A stretch of DNA of 64,000 bases from Mycobacterium sp. GA-1285 (GCF_001499905.1 NZ_LQIS01000005.1:1-64000), one strand, 5' to 3'. Shown: positions 28,415 through 38,251, counted from the first letter of the stretch. The notes: generated from the sequence alone by a model not told the origin. Made by a program: numbers and translations.

Positions 28415-28433
28415 CGACATTGCGGCAATGTCG
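28415..28433. promoter_or_regulatory. 19-bp perfect palindrome just upstream of nirB
   Basis: CGACATTG-CGG-CAATGTCG ends 20 bp before the chosen nirB ATG. It could be a regulator site (for example for the nitrite/nitrate regulator encoded nearby) or a leader hairpin. It does not match the GlnR box. Confidence 0.5.
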
Positions 28434-28452
28434 GCTGCTTACCGTCGGCGGC

Positions 28453-31020
28453 ATGCGGTCAACGAGAAACGTGGTGGTGGTCGGCCACGGCATGGTCGGT
28501 CACCGGTTCGTCGAGGCGCTGCGGTCCCGCGACGCCGACGGCGTCTGGCGGGTGACGATCCTCGCCGAGGAGGCCGACGCTGCCTACGACCGCGTCGGGC
28601 TCACGGGATACACCGAACACTGGGACCGCGGCCGATTGGCGCTCGCCGGTAACGACTATCCCGATGACGACCTCGTCGAGATGCGACTGGGCACGCGGGT
28701 GGCCGCCATCGACCGGACGGAGAAGGCGGTGCTGACCGCCGACGGCACCCGCATCCCCTACGACGTCCTGGTGCTCGCGACCGGATCGTACGCGTTCGTC
28801 CCGCCGGTGCCCGGCCGCGACCTACCGGTCTGCCACGTCTACCGCACCCTCGACGACCTCGACGCCATCCGGACCGGCGCCGACACGGCGCTCGCGTCCA
28901 AGACGCCGGTCGGCGTCGTGATCGGCGGAGGTCTGCTCGGTCTGGAGGCGGCGAACGCGTTGCGCGCGTTCGGGTTGAAGACCCACGTCGTCGAGATGGC
29001 GCCGCACCTGATGGCCGCTCAGCTCGACGAGGCGGGCGGCGCGCTGCTGAGCCGGATGGTCAAGGGCCTCGGCATCGAGGTGCACACCGGCGTGGGCACC
29101 GAGAGCATCGTGCCGGTGCAGCGCAACCGACCGCTGCGCAAATCCGACCGGGACGACTCGGTGCGATTGTCCCTCAACGACGGCAGCCACATCGACACCG
29201 GCCTGATCGTGTTCGCCGCCGGCGTGCGTCCGCGCGACGAACTGGCCCGCGAAGCCGGCCTCGACATCGCCCAACGCGGTGGTGTGCTGACCGGTCTGTC
29301 CTGTGTCACAAGCGATCCCGACATCTACGCCATCGGTGAGGTGGCCGCGATCGAGGGTCGCTGCTATGGGCTGGTCGGGCCTGGATACACCAGCGCCGAG
29401 GTGGTGGCCGACCGCCTGCTGGGCGGCGCCGCCGAGTTCCCCGAAGCCGATATGTCGACCAAACTCAAGCTGCTCGGCGTCGATGTGGCCAGCTTCGGCG
29501 ATGCGCAGGGTCGCACGCCGAACTGCCTGGACGTCGTGGTCAACGACCCGGTCAAGCAGACCTACGCGAAGTTGGTGCTCTCGGATGACGCCAAGACGCT
29601 GTTGGGCGGAATCCTGGTCGGCGATGCGTCGGCCTACGGTGTGTTGCGCCCAATGGTCGCCAGCGAGCTGCCCGGCGACCCGCTGTCGTTGATCGCACCC
29701 GTGTCCGAGGGTGGCGCAACGGGATTGGGAGTCGGCGCGCTTCCCGACATCGCGCAGATCTGCTCCTGCAACAACGTCACCAAGGGAGATCTGAAGGAGG
29801 CCATCGACGGGGGTTGCAGCGATGTGCCCGGCCTGAAGAAATGCACGCTGGCGGGCACCTCGTGCGGTTCGTGTGTGCCGCTGCTCAAGCAGCTGCTGGA
29901 GGCCGAGGGCGTCGAACAGTCCAGGGCGCTGTGCGAGCACTTCGCCCAGTCGCGAGCCGAGTTGTTCGAGATCATCACCGCCACCGAGATCCGGACGTTC
30001 TCGGGACTGATCGAACGCTACGGCACCGGAAAAGGTTGCGACATCTGCAAACCCGTCGTGGCGTCGATCCTCGCGTCGACGAGCAGCGGCCACATCCTCG
30101 ACGGCGAGCAGGCCTCGCTGCAGGACTCCAACGACCACTTCCTGGCCAATATCCAGAAGAACGGCAGCTATTCGGTGGTGCCGCGGTCGCCCGGTGGGGA
30201 GATCACGCCCGAACAGCTGATTCTGATCGGTGAGATCGCCAGGGATTTCGGGCTGTACACGAAGATCACCGGCGGCCAGCGCATCGACATGTTCGGTGCG
30301 CGCGTCGACCAGCTTCCCGAGATCTGGCGCCGCCTGGTCGAGGGCGGCATGGAGTCCGGGCACGCCTACGGCAAGGCGCTGCGCACCGTCAAGAGCTGCG
30401 TCGGCAGCACTTGGTGCCGCTATGGGCAGCAGGACTCCGTGGACATGGCCGTCAGGATCGAGATGCGCTATCGCGGGTTGCGCGCCCCGCACAAGATCAA
30501 GATGGCTGTGTCGGGATGCGCGCGCGAATGCGCCGAGGCGCAGAGCAAGGATGTCGGCGTCATCGCCACCGAACAGGGCTGGAACCTCTACGTGTGCGGC
30601 AACGGCGGGATGTCGCCGCGGCATGCGCAGCTGCTGGCCGGCGACCTCGACGACGAGACGTTGATCCGCTACATCGACCGGTTCCTGATGTTCTACATCC
30701 GCACCGCCGACCGGCTGCAGCGCACGGCGCCGTGGCTGGAGGCGATGGATTTCCCCGGTAAGACCGGCCTGGATCATCTCCGCGACGTCGTGTGCAACGA
30801 CTCCCTGGGCCTGGCAGCCGAATTCGAGGCCGCGATGGCCCGCCACGTCGAGGGCTACGCCTGCGAATGGAAGGGCGTGCTCGAGGACCCGGACAAACTG
30901 TCGCGATTCGTGTCGTTCGTCAACGCCCCCGACGTCGCCGATCCCACTGTCGAGTTCACCGAGCGCTCCGGCCGCAAGGTGCCCGTTCCCATCGGAATGC
31001 CGAAGGTGCCCCAAAGATGA
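28453..31020 (+). CDS. nirB: Assimilatory nitrite reductase large subunit NirB
   Basis: The 855-aa cytoplasmic enzyme reduces nitrite to ammonia with NADH. It has an FAD/NAD(P)H domain (VVVVGHGMVGHR near residue 6; VVIGGGLLGLEAA near 156), a BFD-like [2Fe-2S] segment (CSCNNVTKGDL near 437 and CGSCVPLL), a ferredoxin-like half domain, and the siroheme/[4Fe-4S] ligands CVGSTWC (about 649-655) and GCAREC (about 690-694). M. tuberculosis NirB (Rv0252) is of similar size. The ATG at 28453 gives the family N-terminus; an upstream in-frame extension to 28312 covers the palindrome and is unlikely. It overlaps nirD by 4 bp. Confidence 0.94.
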   Translation: MRSTRNVVVVGHGMVGHRFVEALRSRDADGVWRVTILAEEADAAYDRVGLTGYTEHWDRGRLALAGNDYPDDDLVEMRLGTRVAAIDRTEKAVLTADGTRIPYDVLVLATGSYAFVPPVPGRDLPVCHVYRTLDDLDAIRTGADTALASKTPVGVVIGGGLLGLEAANALRAFGLKTHVVEMAPHLMAAQLDEAGGALLSRMVKGLGIEVHTGVGTESIVPVQRNRPLRKSDRDDSVRLSLNDGSHIDTGLIVFAAGVRPRDELAREAGLDIAQRGGVLTGLSCVTSDPDIYAIGEVAAIEGRCYGLVGPGYTSAEVVADRLLGGAAEFPEADMSTKLKLLGVDVASFGDAQGRTPNCLDVVVNDPVKQTYAKLVLSDDAKTLLGGILVGDASAYGVLRPMVASELPGDPLSLIAPVSEGGATGLGVGALPDIAQICSCNNVTKGDLKEAIDGGCSDVPGLKKCTLAGTSCGSCVPLLKQLLEAEGVEQSRALCEHFAQSRAELFEIITATEIRTFSGLIERYGTGKGCDICKPVVASILASTSSGHILDGEQASLQDSNDHFLANIQKNGSYSVVPRSPGGEITPEQLILIGEIARDFGLYTKITGGQRIDMFGARVDQLPEIWRRLVEGGMESGHAYGKALRTVKSCVGSTWCRYGQQDSVDMAVRIEMRYRGLRAPHKIKMAVSGCARECAEAQSKDVGVIATEQGWNLYVCGNGGMSPRHAQLLAGDLDDETLIRYIDRFLMFYIRTADRLQRTAPWLEAMDFPGKTGLDHLRDVVCNDSLGLAAEFEAAMARHVEGYACEWKGVLEDPDKLSRFVSFVNAPDVADPTVEFTERSGRKVPVPIGMPKVPQR

Positions 31021-31364
31021 CAATCCTCAACGATATTCAGGTCTGGACCGCGGCCTGTCGTTACGACGTCCTGATTCCGAACCGCGGTGTCGGCGTGCTG
31101 CTGGCCGACGGCGGCCAGGCGGCGCTGTTCCGCCTGGACGACGGGTCGCTGCGCGCGATTGGCAACATCGACCCGTTCTCCGGCGCGGCGGTGATGTCAC
31201 GAGGCATCGTCGGCGATCGCGGAGGTCGCCCGACCGTACAGTCGCCGATCAAGAAGCAGGCCTTCGCCCTCGACGACGGTGTGTGCCTCGACGATCCCGA
31301 CGTAGCGCTGCCGGTCTACCCGACGCGCCTCACCGCCGACGGCCAGGTCGAAGTCCGCGGCTGA
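31017..31364 (+). CDS. nirD: Nitrite reductase small subunit NirD
   Basis: The 115-aa subunit has the Rieske-like beta fold of NirD (WTAACRYDVLIPNRGVGVLL, AIGNIDPFSGAAVMSRGIVGD, VQSPIKKQAFAL) but, as usual for NirD, lacks the CxH/CxxH cluster ligands. It pairs with NirB. ATGA overlap with nirB (31017-31020) indicates coupled translation. A long hairpin follows 15 bp after its stop. Confidence 0.92.
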   Translation: MTILNDIQVWTAACRYDVLIPNRGVGVLLADGGQAALFRLDDGSLRAIGNIDPFSGAAVMSRGIVGDRGGRPTVQSPIKKQAFALDDGVCLDDPDVALPVYPTRLTADGQVEVRG

Positions 31365-31379
31365 CGCCTACTCCTCATT

Positions 31380-31440
31380 CGCGAAATTGCATTCCAGCAG
31401 CGAAAGTTCGAGTGAACACCTGCTGGAATGCCATTTCGCG
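31380..31440. terminator. Long inverted repeat between convergent nirD and cbiX-like gene
   Basis: The 21-bp arms (31380-31400 and 31420-31440) are complementary at 20 of 21 positions around a 19-nt loop that itself contains CGAA-AG-TTCG. The element lies exactly between two convergent stop codons, so bidirectional termination or 3'-end stabilisation is likely. There is no T-run. Confidence 0.75.
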
Positions 31441-31450
31441 GGAAAAACCC

Positions 31451-32131
31451 CTACGCCGCAAGCGGCATGCGGGCCCGGCGGAACCGGTTGGCGATCAACC
31501 GCACCATCGCGCGATGCGTGCCGAGCGGATCGGCCACCGCATCTGCCCCGCTGTCGCGCAGCCGGTCCTGGAACAGTCCCTCGGCTAGTAGGTACGACGC
31601 CACCACCACCCGTCGCGCACCTTGGCGACGCAGTCGCATCACCGCGTCCGCGACGCTCGGCTCACCGGTGGCGGCATACGCGAGCTCGACCCGATGGCCG
31701 ATCACCGCCGACAACAGCGCCGACGTTTGCCGTAAGTCCGACGACGCACCCGCATCCGATGTACCCGCCGCCGCCAGCACGACCGAATCGCCTTGCTGCC
31801 AACCGCATTCGATCAAGCGGTCCATCAGCACATGCGTCAGCGCAGGGCTCGGACCCAGCGCCTCGGTCACGGCCACGCCGGGATGTCCACTGGCCTCGAC
31901 GTGCGCGGGGATGTCGACGTTGACGTGATACCCGCGCGCCAGGAACGCCGGCACGAGGACCGTCCGATCGGGCAGCGTCTGCAGCGCTTCGCTCGGTGTC
32001 GGGCCGAGAACGTCGACGAACGCGACGTGGACATGGGAACCCAGCTCCGCCGCCACCCGCTCGGCAAGGCTCCCGATCAGCGCGGCACCGCTTCGTTTGC
32101 GGGTACCGTGCGCGACCAGCAGATAACTCAT
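31451..32131 (-). CDS. Sirohydrochlorin chelatase-like protein (CbiX/SirB family)
   Basis: The 226-aa protein begins MSYLLVAHGTRKRSG, the CbiX/SirB active-site pattern with His8, and shows the second-half repeat SVVLAAAGTSD. CbiX-type chelatases insert Fe2+ or Co2+ into sirohydrochlorin. Next to nirBD, supplying siroheme for nitrite reductase is the natural reading. M. tuberculosis Rv0259c occupies this place. The ATG overlaps the stop of the HemD-type regulator (ATGA at 32128-32131). Confidence 0.85.
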   Translation of the reverse strand: MSYLLVAHGTRKRSGAALIGSLAERVAAELGSHVHVAFVDVLGPTPSEALQTLPDRTVLVPAFLARGYHVNVDIPAHVEASGHPGVAVTEALGPSPALTHVLMDRLIECGWQQGDSVVLAAAGTSDAGASSDLRQTSALLSAVIGHRVELAYAATGEPSVADAVMRLRRQGARRVVVASYLLAEGLFQDRLRDSGADAVADPLGTHRAMVRLIANRFRRARMPLAA

Positions 32132-33276
32132 TGTGCGGACGCCAGACTGTCCTCGACGGCGAGGCGGTAACCCCGCTTGACCACGGTCGACACGATGTCC
32201 TTGTGTCCCAACGCCGTTCGCAGCCGCAAGACGGCTGTCTCGACGGCATGGGTGTCGGTGCCGCTGCCGGGCAGAGCGCGTAGTAGGTCTGCGCGCGACA
32301 CCACCGCTCCCGGTCGGTGGGCGAGAGCGCGAATCGTCGCCATGCCCGCCGGTGACACCGGCTTGACGACCCCGTCGACCAGCACGCAGGTGCCGCGGAT
32401 CTCCAACAGGTGCCCGGCCACCCGAATGGTCCGTGAGCACAGCAACGGCAATTCGTCGGTGATGTGACGGGCCAACGCCCCCAACCGCATTCGCTCAGGC
32501 GCCGACGTCGGCACACCCAGTCGAACCAGCGGCCGGGCGGTCACGGGGCCGACGCACATGGCGTGAACGTCGCGGCGGAAGGCGGCGATCACCTGGTTCT
32601 CGAGACCCATTTCCCTGGCCCGCAACAACACCGACGCGACCGCGGGCGCCGAGGTGAAGCTGACCGCGTCGAACTTTTCGTCGGCGATGCCTGCCACCAA
32701 CTGGTCGAAGTCGCCGTTGTGCGGCGCCGGGTGCCACCGGTACACCCGGATGGGCACGACCTCGGCGCCCGCCGCGCGCAGTTCGTCGAGAAACTCGGGG
32801 AACGGGTCCCAGTCCTCGGTGGCCCCGTGCAACTGCACCGCGATCCGCTGCCCGGCGATACCGCCCTCGACGAGGTAGTGCAGCAATTCGCGTGACGACT
32901 CCGACTCCGGGGACCACTCCTCGGGCAGTCCGGCCGCGCGCAGTGCACCGGTCGCCTTGGGTCCGCGAGAAACCACGCGCGCCTTGGCGAGCGCGGCGGT
33001 CAGGTCGTTGGCCAGCCCCCAGCCATCGGCCGCGGCGATCCACCCGCGGAACCCGATACCGGTGGTGGCGATCACGATGTCGGGTGGCACGTCGATCAGG
33101 GCTTCGGTGTGCGCGCGCAGCTCGTCGTCGTCGGGCAACGGCACCATCTGGATCGCGGCCGCGCTGGTCACCGTCGCACCTCGGCGGCGCAGCAGCGCGC
33201 TCAGTTCGTCGGCGCGCCGCGCGGAGGTTACGGCCACCCGGAATCCGGTCAGCGGCGCCCAGTCGGGCTCAGTCAT
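32128..33276 (-). CDS. nnaR: HemD-domain transcriptional regulator (NnaR-type)
   Basis: The 382-aa protein fuses a uroporphyrinogen-III synthase-like domain (about residues 10-260; FRVAVTSARRADELSALL, AVSFTSAPAVASVLLR) to a C-terminal OmpR/PhoB-type winged helix (about 285-375; SPAGMATIRALAHRPGAVVS, AVETAVLRLRTALG, IVSTVVKRGYRL). M. tuberculosis Rv0260c has the same layout, and the M. smegmatis homologue NnaR co-activates nitrate/nitrite assimilation genes with GlnR. Location beside nirBD supports this. No phospho-acceptor receiver domain is present. The ATG at 33276 gives the usual start; an upstream frame to 33306 is less likely. Confidence 0.83.
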   Translation of the reverse strand: MTEPDWAPLTGFRVAVTSARRADELSALLRRRGATVTSAAAIQMVPLPDDDELRAHTEALIDVPPDIVIATTGIGFRGWIAAADGWGLANDLTAALAKARVVSRGPKATGALRAAGLPEEWSPESESSRELLHYLVEGGIAGQRIAVQLHGATEDWDPFPEFLDELRAAGAEVVPIRVYRWHPAPHNGDFDQLVAGIADEKFDAVSFTSAPAVASVLLRAREMGLENQVIAAFRRDVHAMCVGPVTARPLVRLGVPTSAPERMRLGALARHITDELPLLCSRTIRVAGHLLEIRGTCVLVDGVVKPVSPAGMATIRALAHRPGAVVSRADLLRALPGSGTDTHAVETAVLRLRTALGHKDIVSTVVKRGYRLAVEDSLASAQ

Positions 33277-33371
33277 GGAACCTGTGTAGGCAGTGCATGT
33301 TTCCAAGCGATTACTTGGTCATTGCGCAGGCGTGTCGACACCGCCCGCAACCTGCAGCTCTCCATGAAATC

Positions 33372-33404
33372 GCACGTTAACGAGGCGGTATTGCGTCAAC
33401 GTGC
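33372..33404. promoter_or_regulatory. Dyad element upstream of nnaR
   Basis: GCACGTT (33372-33378) and AACGTGC (33398-33404) are perfect inverted 7-mers, 19 bp apart, in the 186-bp gap upstream of the HemD-type regulator and downstream of the acetyltransferase gene. It could be an operator (autoregulation) but has no second line of support. Confidence 0.35.
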
Positions 33405-33462
33405 CGCGCAGTGACCCGGCCGTGAACTTCCCCTCACCTCGCACCCGGCACGGGTGTGAGTC

Positions 33463-34053
<591 letters not shown>

Positions 34054-34070
34054 CTACCAGCGAGGTGTGA

Positions 34071-34955
34071 TCAACGATCCCGGAACGGTCGGCGCGGCCG
34101 CGACCAATGCATCCGAACGGTTTGCCCGGGACGCACCTGAGCAACCTTGTCGATGTCCTCGTCGACGACGACGCCGATCACCGGGTACCCGCCCGTGACC
34201 GGGTGATCCGGCCCGAGGATCACGGGAAAGCCGTTCGGGGGCACCTGAATTGCGCCCCTGGTGGCCCCCTCGCTTGGAAGTTGCCGGTCCGGCCAGCGAT
34301 ACTCGAGCGGCATCCCGACCAACCGCATGCCCACGCGGTCGCTCTTGTTGGTCGCCTGCCAGTTCGTGCGGACCAGTACATCCGGATCGATGAACCAGTC
34401 GTCCCGCGGCCCCGGCACCACGGTCAACTCGAGCACGTCGTTCTCGATGGCCGCGACCGGAGCCTGGTCGAGTTCGGGGAAGTCCTCGGTGTGCTCGCCG
34501 ACCGGCAGCACATCGCCCGACTGCAGCGGCTGCGGCCCGATCGCCGACATCACGTCATACGACCGCGAGCCGAGCACCGGCTCGACGTCGATGCCGCCGC
34601 GCACCGCCAAATACGTCCGCAGCCCCGAGCGTGGTGCGCCGAGCGTGATGACCTCACCGTCGCGGGCGTAGTGAATGCTGTTGGTGCCGAACGGCACTCC
34701 GTCGACGGACGGGTCGGTGTCGGCACCGGTGACCGCGATCGCGAGATCGGCACCGCGGACCCGAGCAACCAAACCGCCGAACGTCACTTCGATGGTGGCC
34801 CGATCGCCGGGGTTGGCCACCAGGCGGTTGGCCAGCGTGTGCGAGCGGCGATCCGCGGCGCCGGAGCGGCCCACCCCCATATGTGCCAACCCGGGGCGGC
34901 CCAGGTCCTCGACCAGAGCCAGCGGACCGGAGCGCAGGATCTCGAGCGTCGTCAT
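34071..34955 (-). CDS. pxpC: 5-oxoprolinase subunit PxpC (allophanate hydrolase subunit 2 family)
   Basis: The 294-aa protein matches the KipA/PxpC family: [22 protein letters not shown] at the start, [17 protein letters not shown], and [25 protein letters not shown] near the end. With PxpB and PxpA it forms an ATP-dependent 5-oxoprolinase. M. tuberculosis Rv0263c corresponds. The ATG at 34955 overlaps the pxpB stop (ATGA); the longer in-frame extension to 35027 lies inside pxpB and is rejected. Confidence 0.85.
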   Translation of the reverse strand: MTTLEILRSGPLALVEDLGRPGLAHMGVGRSGAADRRSHTLANRLVANPGDRATIEVTFGGLVARVRGADLAIAVTGADTDPSVDGVPFGTNSIHYARDGEVITLGAPRSGLRTYLAVRGGIDVEPVLGSRSYDVMSAIGPQPLQSGDVLPVGEHTEDFPELDQAPVAAIENDVLELTVVPGPRDDWFIDPDVLVRTNWQATNKSDRVGMRLVGMPLEYRWPDRQLPSEGATRGAIQVPPNGFPVILGPDHPVTGGYPVIGVVVDEDIDKVAQVRPGQTVRMHWSRPRRPFRDR

Positions 34956-35641
34956 GACTCGACCGCCCGGAACTGGATCCACATGCCCGACGTCAGCAGC
35001 GCCGGATTGTCCCGCTTGATGTCCCACAGCACCGCTTGATCTTTCGAGGTGCGGCCGATCAACTGCCAGCCGCCGGGGGACTCCCGCGGATAGACACCGC
35101 TGAACTCACCCGCCAGGCCTACGGCGCCCACCGGCACCTGGGTGCGCGGCTCGGACCGCCGCGGCACCTCGAGCCGTCGATCACCGCCCACGAGATAGGC
35201 GAAGCCCGGTGCGAACCCGCCGAACGCGACCCGCCACAGGCTGCCGGTGTGCGCGGCGACGACGTCGTCGCGAGTGAGCCCCGTCAGTCGGGCCACCTCG
35301 TCGAGATCGGGTCCGTCGTAGACGACGTCGATCGTGAGGTCGGCTCGACCGTCGGCCGGCGGCCTCAACTCGGCCTGCGGGTCGACGTCGATGGGCAGTC
35401 CGCCGAGGCGTTGTCGCGTCGGCGCCTGGTATCGGGGCCCCGCGAGCTTGACCAACACGGTGCGGGAAGCCGGCACGATGTCGAGGACGCCGGGCAGGTC
35501 GGCCCGTCGGATCGCATCGGTCCACGCCAATACATCGGCGGTGGTGTCGCATTCGAGCAACAGCGCCCGGTCCCCGTAGTCGCGGATCGGAATGGCGCCG
35601 GCGCCCCGCACGTCACGTTCCATCTCGGCTGTCACGGTCAT
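34952..35641 (-). CDS. pxpB: 5-oxoprolinase subunit PxpB (allophanate hydrolase subunit 1 family)
   Basis: The 229-aa protein shows the KipI/PxpB pattern: [12 protein letters not shown] near residue 18, [15 protein letters not shown], the [15 protein letters not shown] segment, and [14 protein letters not shown] followed by [19 protein letters not shown]. It is the partner of PxpC, with which it overlaps by 4 bp. M. tuberculosis Rv0264c (210 aa) corresponds. The start at 35641 is preceded by CGGAG at short spacing; an internal ATG seven codons in is an alternative. No pxpA (LamB/YcsF) gene is adjacent. Confidence 0.85.
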   Translation of the reverse strand: MTVTAEMERDVRGAGAIPIRDYGDRALLLECDTTADVLAWTDAIRRADLPGVLDIVPASRTVLVKLAGPRYQAPTRQRLGGLPIDVDPQAELRPPADGRADLTIDVVYDGPDLDEVARLTGLTRDDVVAAHTGSLWRVAFGGFAPGFAYLVGGDRRLEVPRRSEPRTQVPVGAVGLAGEFSGVYPRESPGGWQLIGRTSKDQAVLWDIKRDNPALLTSGMWIQFRAVES

Positions 35642-35716
35642 GTCTCCGAAATTACCCGTGAGTAGCTACCGACACCTGTGCTTTATGAGCCTTGCCAGAG
35701 GAGTTTTAGCGATGCC

Positions 35717-36418
35717 TCAAGCGGCGGGCCGATACGTCGGTTCTCGCCGCTTGATGAAGGCGATCACCCGGTACGTCACGGGTAGCACGAGCACCTCCAC
35801 CGCTGTCTTGTAAACCCATCCCAACGCCACGTACGTGAGGAAGTCGCGCCACGTGCTGATCCCGATTGCGGCCGCGGCGATGCTGCAGAACACCAGGGTG
35901 TCGGCGAACTCGCCGACTATGGTCGACCCGATCAACCGCGCCCACAGCTGCTTCTCGCCCACCCGGGCCTTGATTTTCACCACCACCCACGCGTTGAGCG
36001 TCTGCCCGACGAGGAACCCCGCCAGTCCCGCGATGATCAACAAGGTGAACGGCTTCATCACGGCCTCGAACGCCGCCTGGTTGGTGTAGAAGTCGGCCGG
36101 CGGCAGCACCGCGGTGAGCCAGAACGTGAATGCCGCGAGCGCCTCCATCACGAAGGCGATGTAGATCGCGCGCCGGGTGGCATTGAACCCGTACACCTCC
36201 GAGAGCACATCGCCGATCACGTAGGTGAGCGGAAAGACGACGAAGCCGCCGTCGGTGATCAGCGACCAATCCCCGATGATCGGACCGAAGGCGATGCCCT
36301 TCGTCGCCGCCACGTTCGAGATCAGCACAAGGCCGGTGAAGACCGCGACCAGCGTCGGATAGTAGGCCGATCCCGTCTTGGCGAACCCGCGGTGCTCGGT
36401 CTCGATGTCGGCGGTCAC
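35717..36418 (-). CDS. Queuosine precursor transporter-like membrane protein (YhhQ family)
   Basis: The 233-aa membrane protein has about six helices and YhhQ/DUF165 features: LVLISNVAATKGI near residue 31, FPLTYVIGDVLSEVYGFNATRRAI near 62, and GSTIVGEFADTLVFCSIA near 164. The family imports queuosine precursors (preQ0/preQ1) for tRNA modification. Starts with GTG 12 bp after the FecB2-like gene, with which it is likely co-transcribed. Whether this organism uses queuosine salvage cannot be judged here. Confidence 0.82.
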   Translation of the reverse strand: MTADIETEHRGFAKTGSAYYPTLVAVFTGLVLISNVAATKGIAFGPIIGDWSLITDGGFVVFPLTYVIGDVLSEVYGFNATRRAIYIAFVMEALAAFTFWLTAVLPPADFYTNQAAFEAVMKPFTLLIIAGLAGFLVGQTLNAWVVVKIKARVGEKQLWARLIGSTIVGEFADTLVFCSIAAAAIGISTWRDFLTYVALGWVYKTAVEVLVLPVTYRVIAFIKRREPTYRPAA

Positions 36419-36430
36419 CGCGCAATCTTC

Positions 36431-37348
36431 TCAGGCCAGCGCTTGGGCGATGCGCTGCGGCAGTTGGTCGGCCACCACGGGGTACGACAGCGGAGAGGCG
36501 AACGCGATCGCGCCGGCGAGTTCCTTTCCCGTGAAGATGTTCGCCTTGCCGCGCTCGGCGACCTTCGGGTCGGCCAGCAGCGCGGCCTGTTCCTCGTCGG
36601 ATTCGGTGGCCCAGATCAGCACGTCGGCGCTGAGTTCGTCGGTGACGCTCAGGCCCATCGCGGTGAGGAACTCGGCGCGCCATGCGGGCGTCAGGGCTTG
36701 CGGTTCGCCGTCGTCCAGCCGACCGTGCAACAGCGCGGCCGTCTTGCCCGCGAAACCGGGATTGTTCTCGGCGACCGCGATGAACCTGTCGCCGACGGTC
36801 ACGATCAGTGCCTGCATCTCGTCGTGTTTGAACACCGCCTGCCCGATGGTGCTGGCCTGGTCTTTCCACGGTTCGAAGAATGCGTCGGCGCCAGATTGCG
36901 CGACCGTCGGCGCGACCTGCGACAGACTCGAGTACGTGTCCGAGTCCAACCCGGCGTTGGTCGCGACGATGAGGTCAGGGTTGAGCGCGGCGATCTGGTC
37001 GACCTGGATACCGTCGGCGAGGCTGAGCACGGCTGGTTGCGCGGAGCCGAGTTTCGGTCGCGCCCAGGGCCATACCGCGAACGGTTCGCCGCCGAACCAG
37101 TCGGTCACCGCGACCGGCACGACGCCGAGAGCGAGCAAATCGTCCTGTTCGGTCAACCCGGCGCTGACCACCCGCGTTGGCGGACCGGGGATCCTGGTCT
37201 CGCCGAACGCGTGCCTGACGGTGACCGATCCGTCCTTGGCCACGGCGCCCGGCTTGTCCGAACCGCACCCGGCCGTGAATCCCGCGGTGACGAGCGCCGC
37301 GCCGGCGGTCGCAGTAAGGAACCCCCGTCGATTCAGCCCCTTGGCCAC
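36431..37348 (-). CDS. Fe3+-siderophore-type substrate-binding lipoprotein (FecB2-like)
   Basis: The 305-aa protein has a twin-arginine signal with lipobox: LNRRGFLTATAGAALVTAGF then TAGC (Cys about residue 27). The mature part is a class-III periplasmic-binding fold (RVVSAGLTEQDDLLALGVVPVAVTD, AALNPDLIVATNAG), as in BtuF/FecB/FhuD. M. tuberculosis Rv0265c (FecB2) holds the syntenic position. It likely binds haem or a ferric siderophore at the membrane. The GTG at 37348 was chosen because it places RR near the N-terminus; the upstream frame to 37399 adds no signal features. No permease or ATPase gene is adjacent. Confidence 0.85.
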   Translation of the reverse strand: MAKGLNRRGFLTATAGAALVTAGFTAGCGSDKPGAVAKDGSVTVRHAFGETRIPGPPTRVVSAGLTEQDDLLALGVVPVAVTDWFGGEPFAVWPWARPKLGSAQPAVLSLADGIQVDQIAALNPDLIVATNAGLDSDTYSSLSQVAPTVAQSGADAFFEPWKDQASTIGQAVFKHDEMQALIVTVGDRFIAVAENNPGFAGKTAALLHGRLDDGEPQALTPAWRAEFLTAMGLSVTDELSADVLIWATESDEEQAALLADPKVAERGKANIFTGKELAGAIAFASPLSYPVVADQLPQRIAQALA

Positions 37349-37408
37349 CCGGCGAGCGTAGCTAACCGACTCGGAAGTTCTCGAACAACACGGCGGCAAG
37401 GCCGAGTG

Positions 37409-38218
37409 TCAGGAATGCGACAGCTTCTTGTTGACGTACCGGGTCAGCCAGCCCGGCGAGAAGCGGGAGCTCACGGTCATCACCCTGGACTGCGCGCCGA
37501 CCGGGAAGTGCACCTGGTGCAACACCCGCCGCAACCGCGAGGGTTCGGTGGCTTTCACGATCGCGTCGGCGATGTCCTGGGCCGTCAACCGGATGCCGAG
37601 CGACTCCGTCGTGCCGGTCTTCACGTCGTCGGTCATCGCGGTCTGCACGTAGAGCGGCCACATCGCGATGACCCGAATGCCGTAGCGGTTCCACTCGATG
37701 TCCAGCGCCTCGGTGATCCCGCGCACGAAGAATTTGGTCGCGCTGTAGTTGGCAAGCTCGGCCTGACCGTAGATCGCCGACGCCGACGAGAGGTTCACGA
37801 CGACCGAGTTCGGGGTCTTGCGCAGGTAGGGAAACGCCGCATACAGACCGTTGACGACGCCCTTGGCGTTGATGTCGATCTCCTTGTGATGGCCGGTGAT
37901 GTCCATCTCCTCGAAGCGACCGGCGCGCAGGATGCCGGCGTTGTTGATCATCACGTCGAGCCGGTCACCGGCGGCCTCGGCGAATTCCCGTATCCGCGTG
38001 GCCATTTCGTCGGGGTCGGTGACGTCGAGGTGGCCGGTGTGCGCGACACCGCCCAGCTGTTCGATCTCGTCGGCCAGCGACTTCAGCCCGACCTCGTCGA
38101 TGTCGTAACCGCCGACAACGAACCCGTTGCGGGCGAACGTCAGCGCCGTCGCGCGGCCGATACCGGCGGCGGCCCCTGTGATGAAAACGGACTTACCTGA
38201 GGTGGAGGGTTTCGTCAT
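37409..38218 (-). CDS. Short-chain dehydrogenase/reductase
   Basis: The 269-aa SDR has the cofactor motif TGAAAGIG near residue 14, acidic residues after beta-2 (YDIDEVG) pointing to NAD(H), NNAG near 93, and the catalytic Ser/Tyr/Lys set with YSATK near 160. A hydrophobic-basic C-terminus (RFSPGWLTRYVNKKL) suggests membrane association. The substrate is unknown. The ATG at 38218 is used rather than the TTG one codon earlier. It is the last of a same-strand run 41879 to 37409. Confidence 0.82.
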   Translation of the reverse strand: MTKPSTSGKSVFITGAAAGIGRATALTFARNGFVVGGYDIDEVGLKSLADEIEQLGGVAHTGHLDVTDPDEMATRIREFAEAAGDRLDVMINNAGILRAGRFEEMDITGHHKEIDINAKGVVNGLYAAFPYLRKTPNSVVVNLSSASAIYGQAELANYSATKFFVRGITEALDIEWNRYGIRVIAMWPLYVQTAMTDDVKTGTTESLGIRLTAQDIADAIVKATEPSRLRRVLHQVHFPVGAQSRVMTVSSRFSPGWLTRYVNKKLSHS

Positions 38219-38251
38219 CAACTCTTCATACCCGCTTTTCCGGAGTCGGCA

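Noticed and set aside
28315..28452. GlnR box upstream of nirB
   Set aside because: The expected paired AC-N9-AC pattern was not found convincingly; nearby GTnAC-like pieces have wrong spacing.
28822..31023. 733-aa open frame antisense to nirB
   Set aside because: It lies wholly opposite a clear nirB, has a composition typical of GC-rich shadow frames (His/Arg/Gln-rich) and no recognisable domain or RBS.
36392..38200. 602-aa open frame across fecB2-like and SDR genes
   Set aside because: It runs antisense to two well-supported genes and has no motif.
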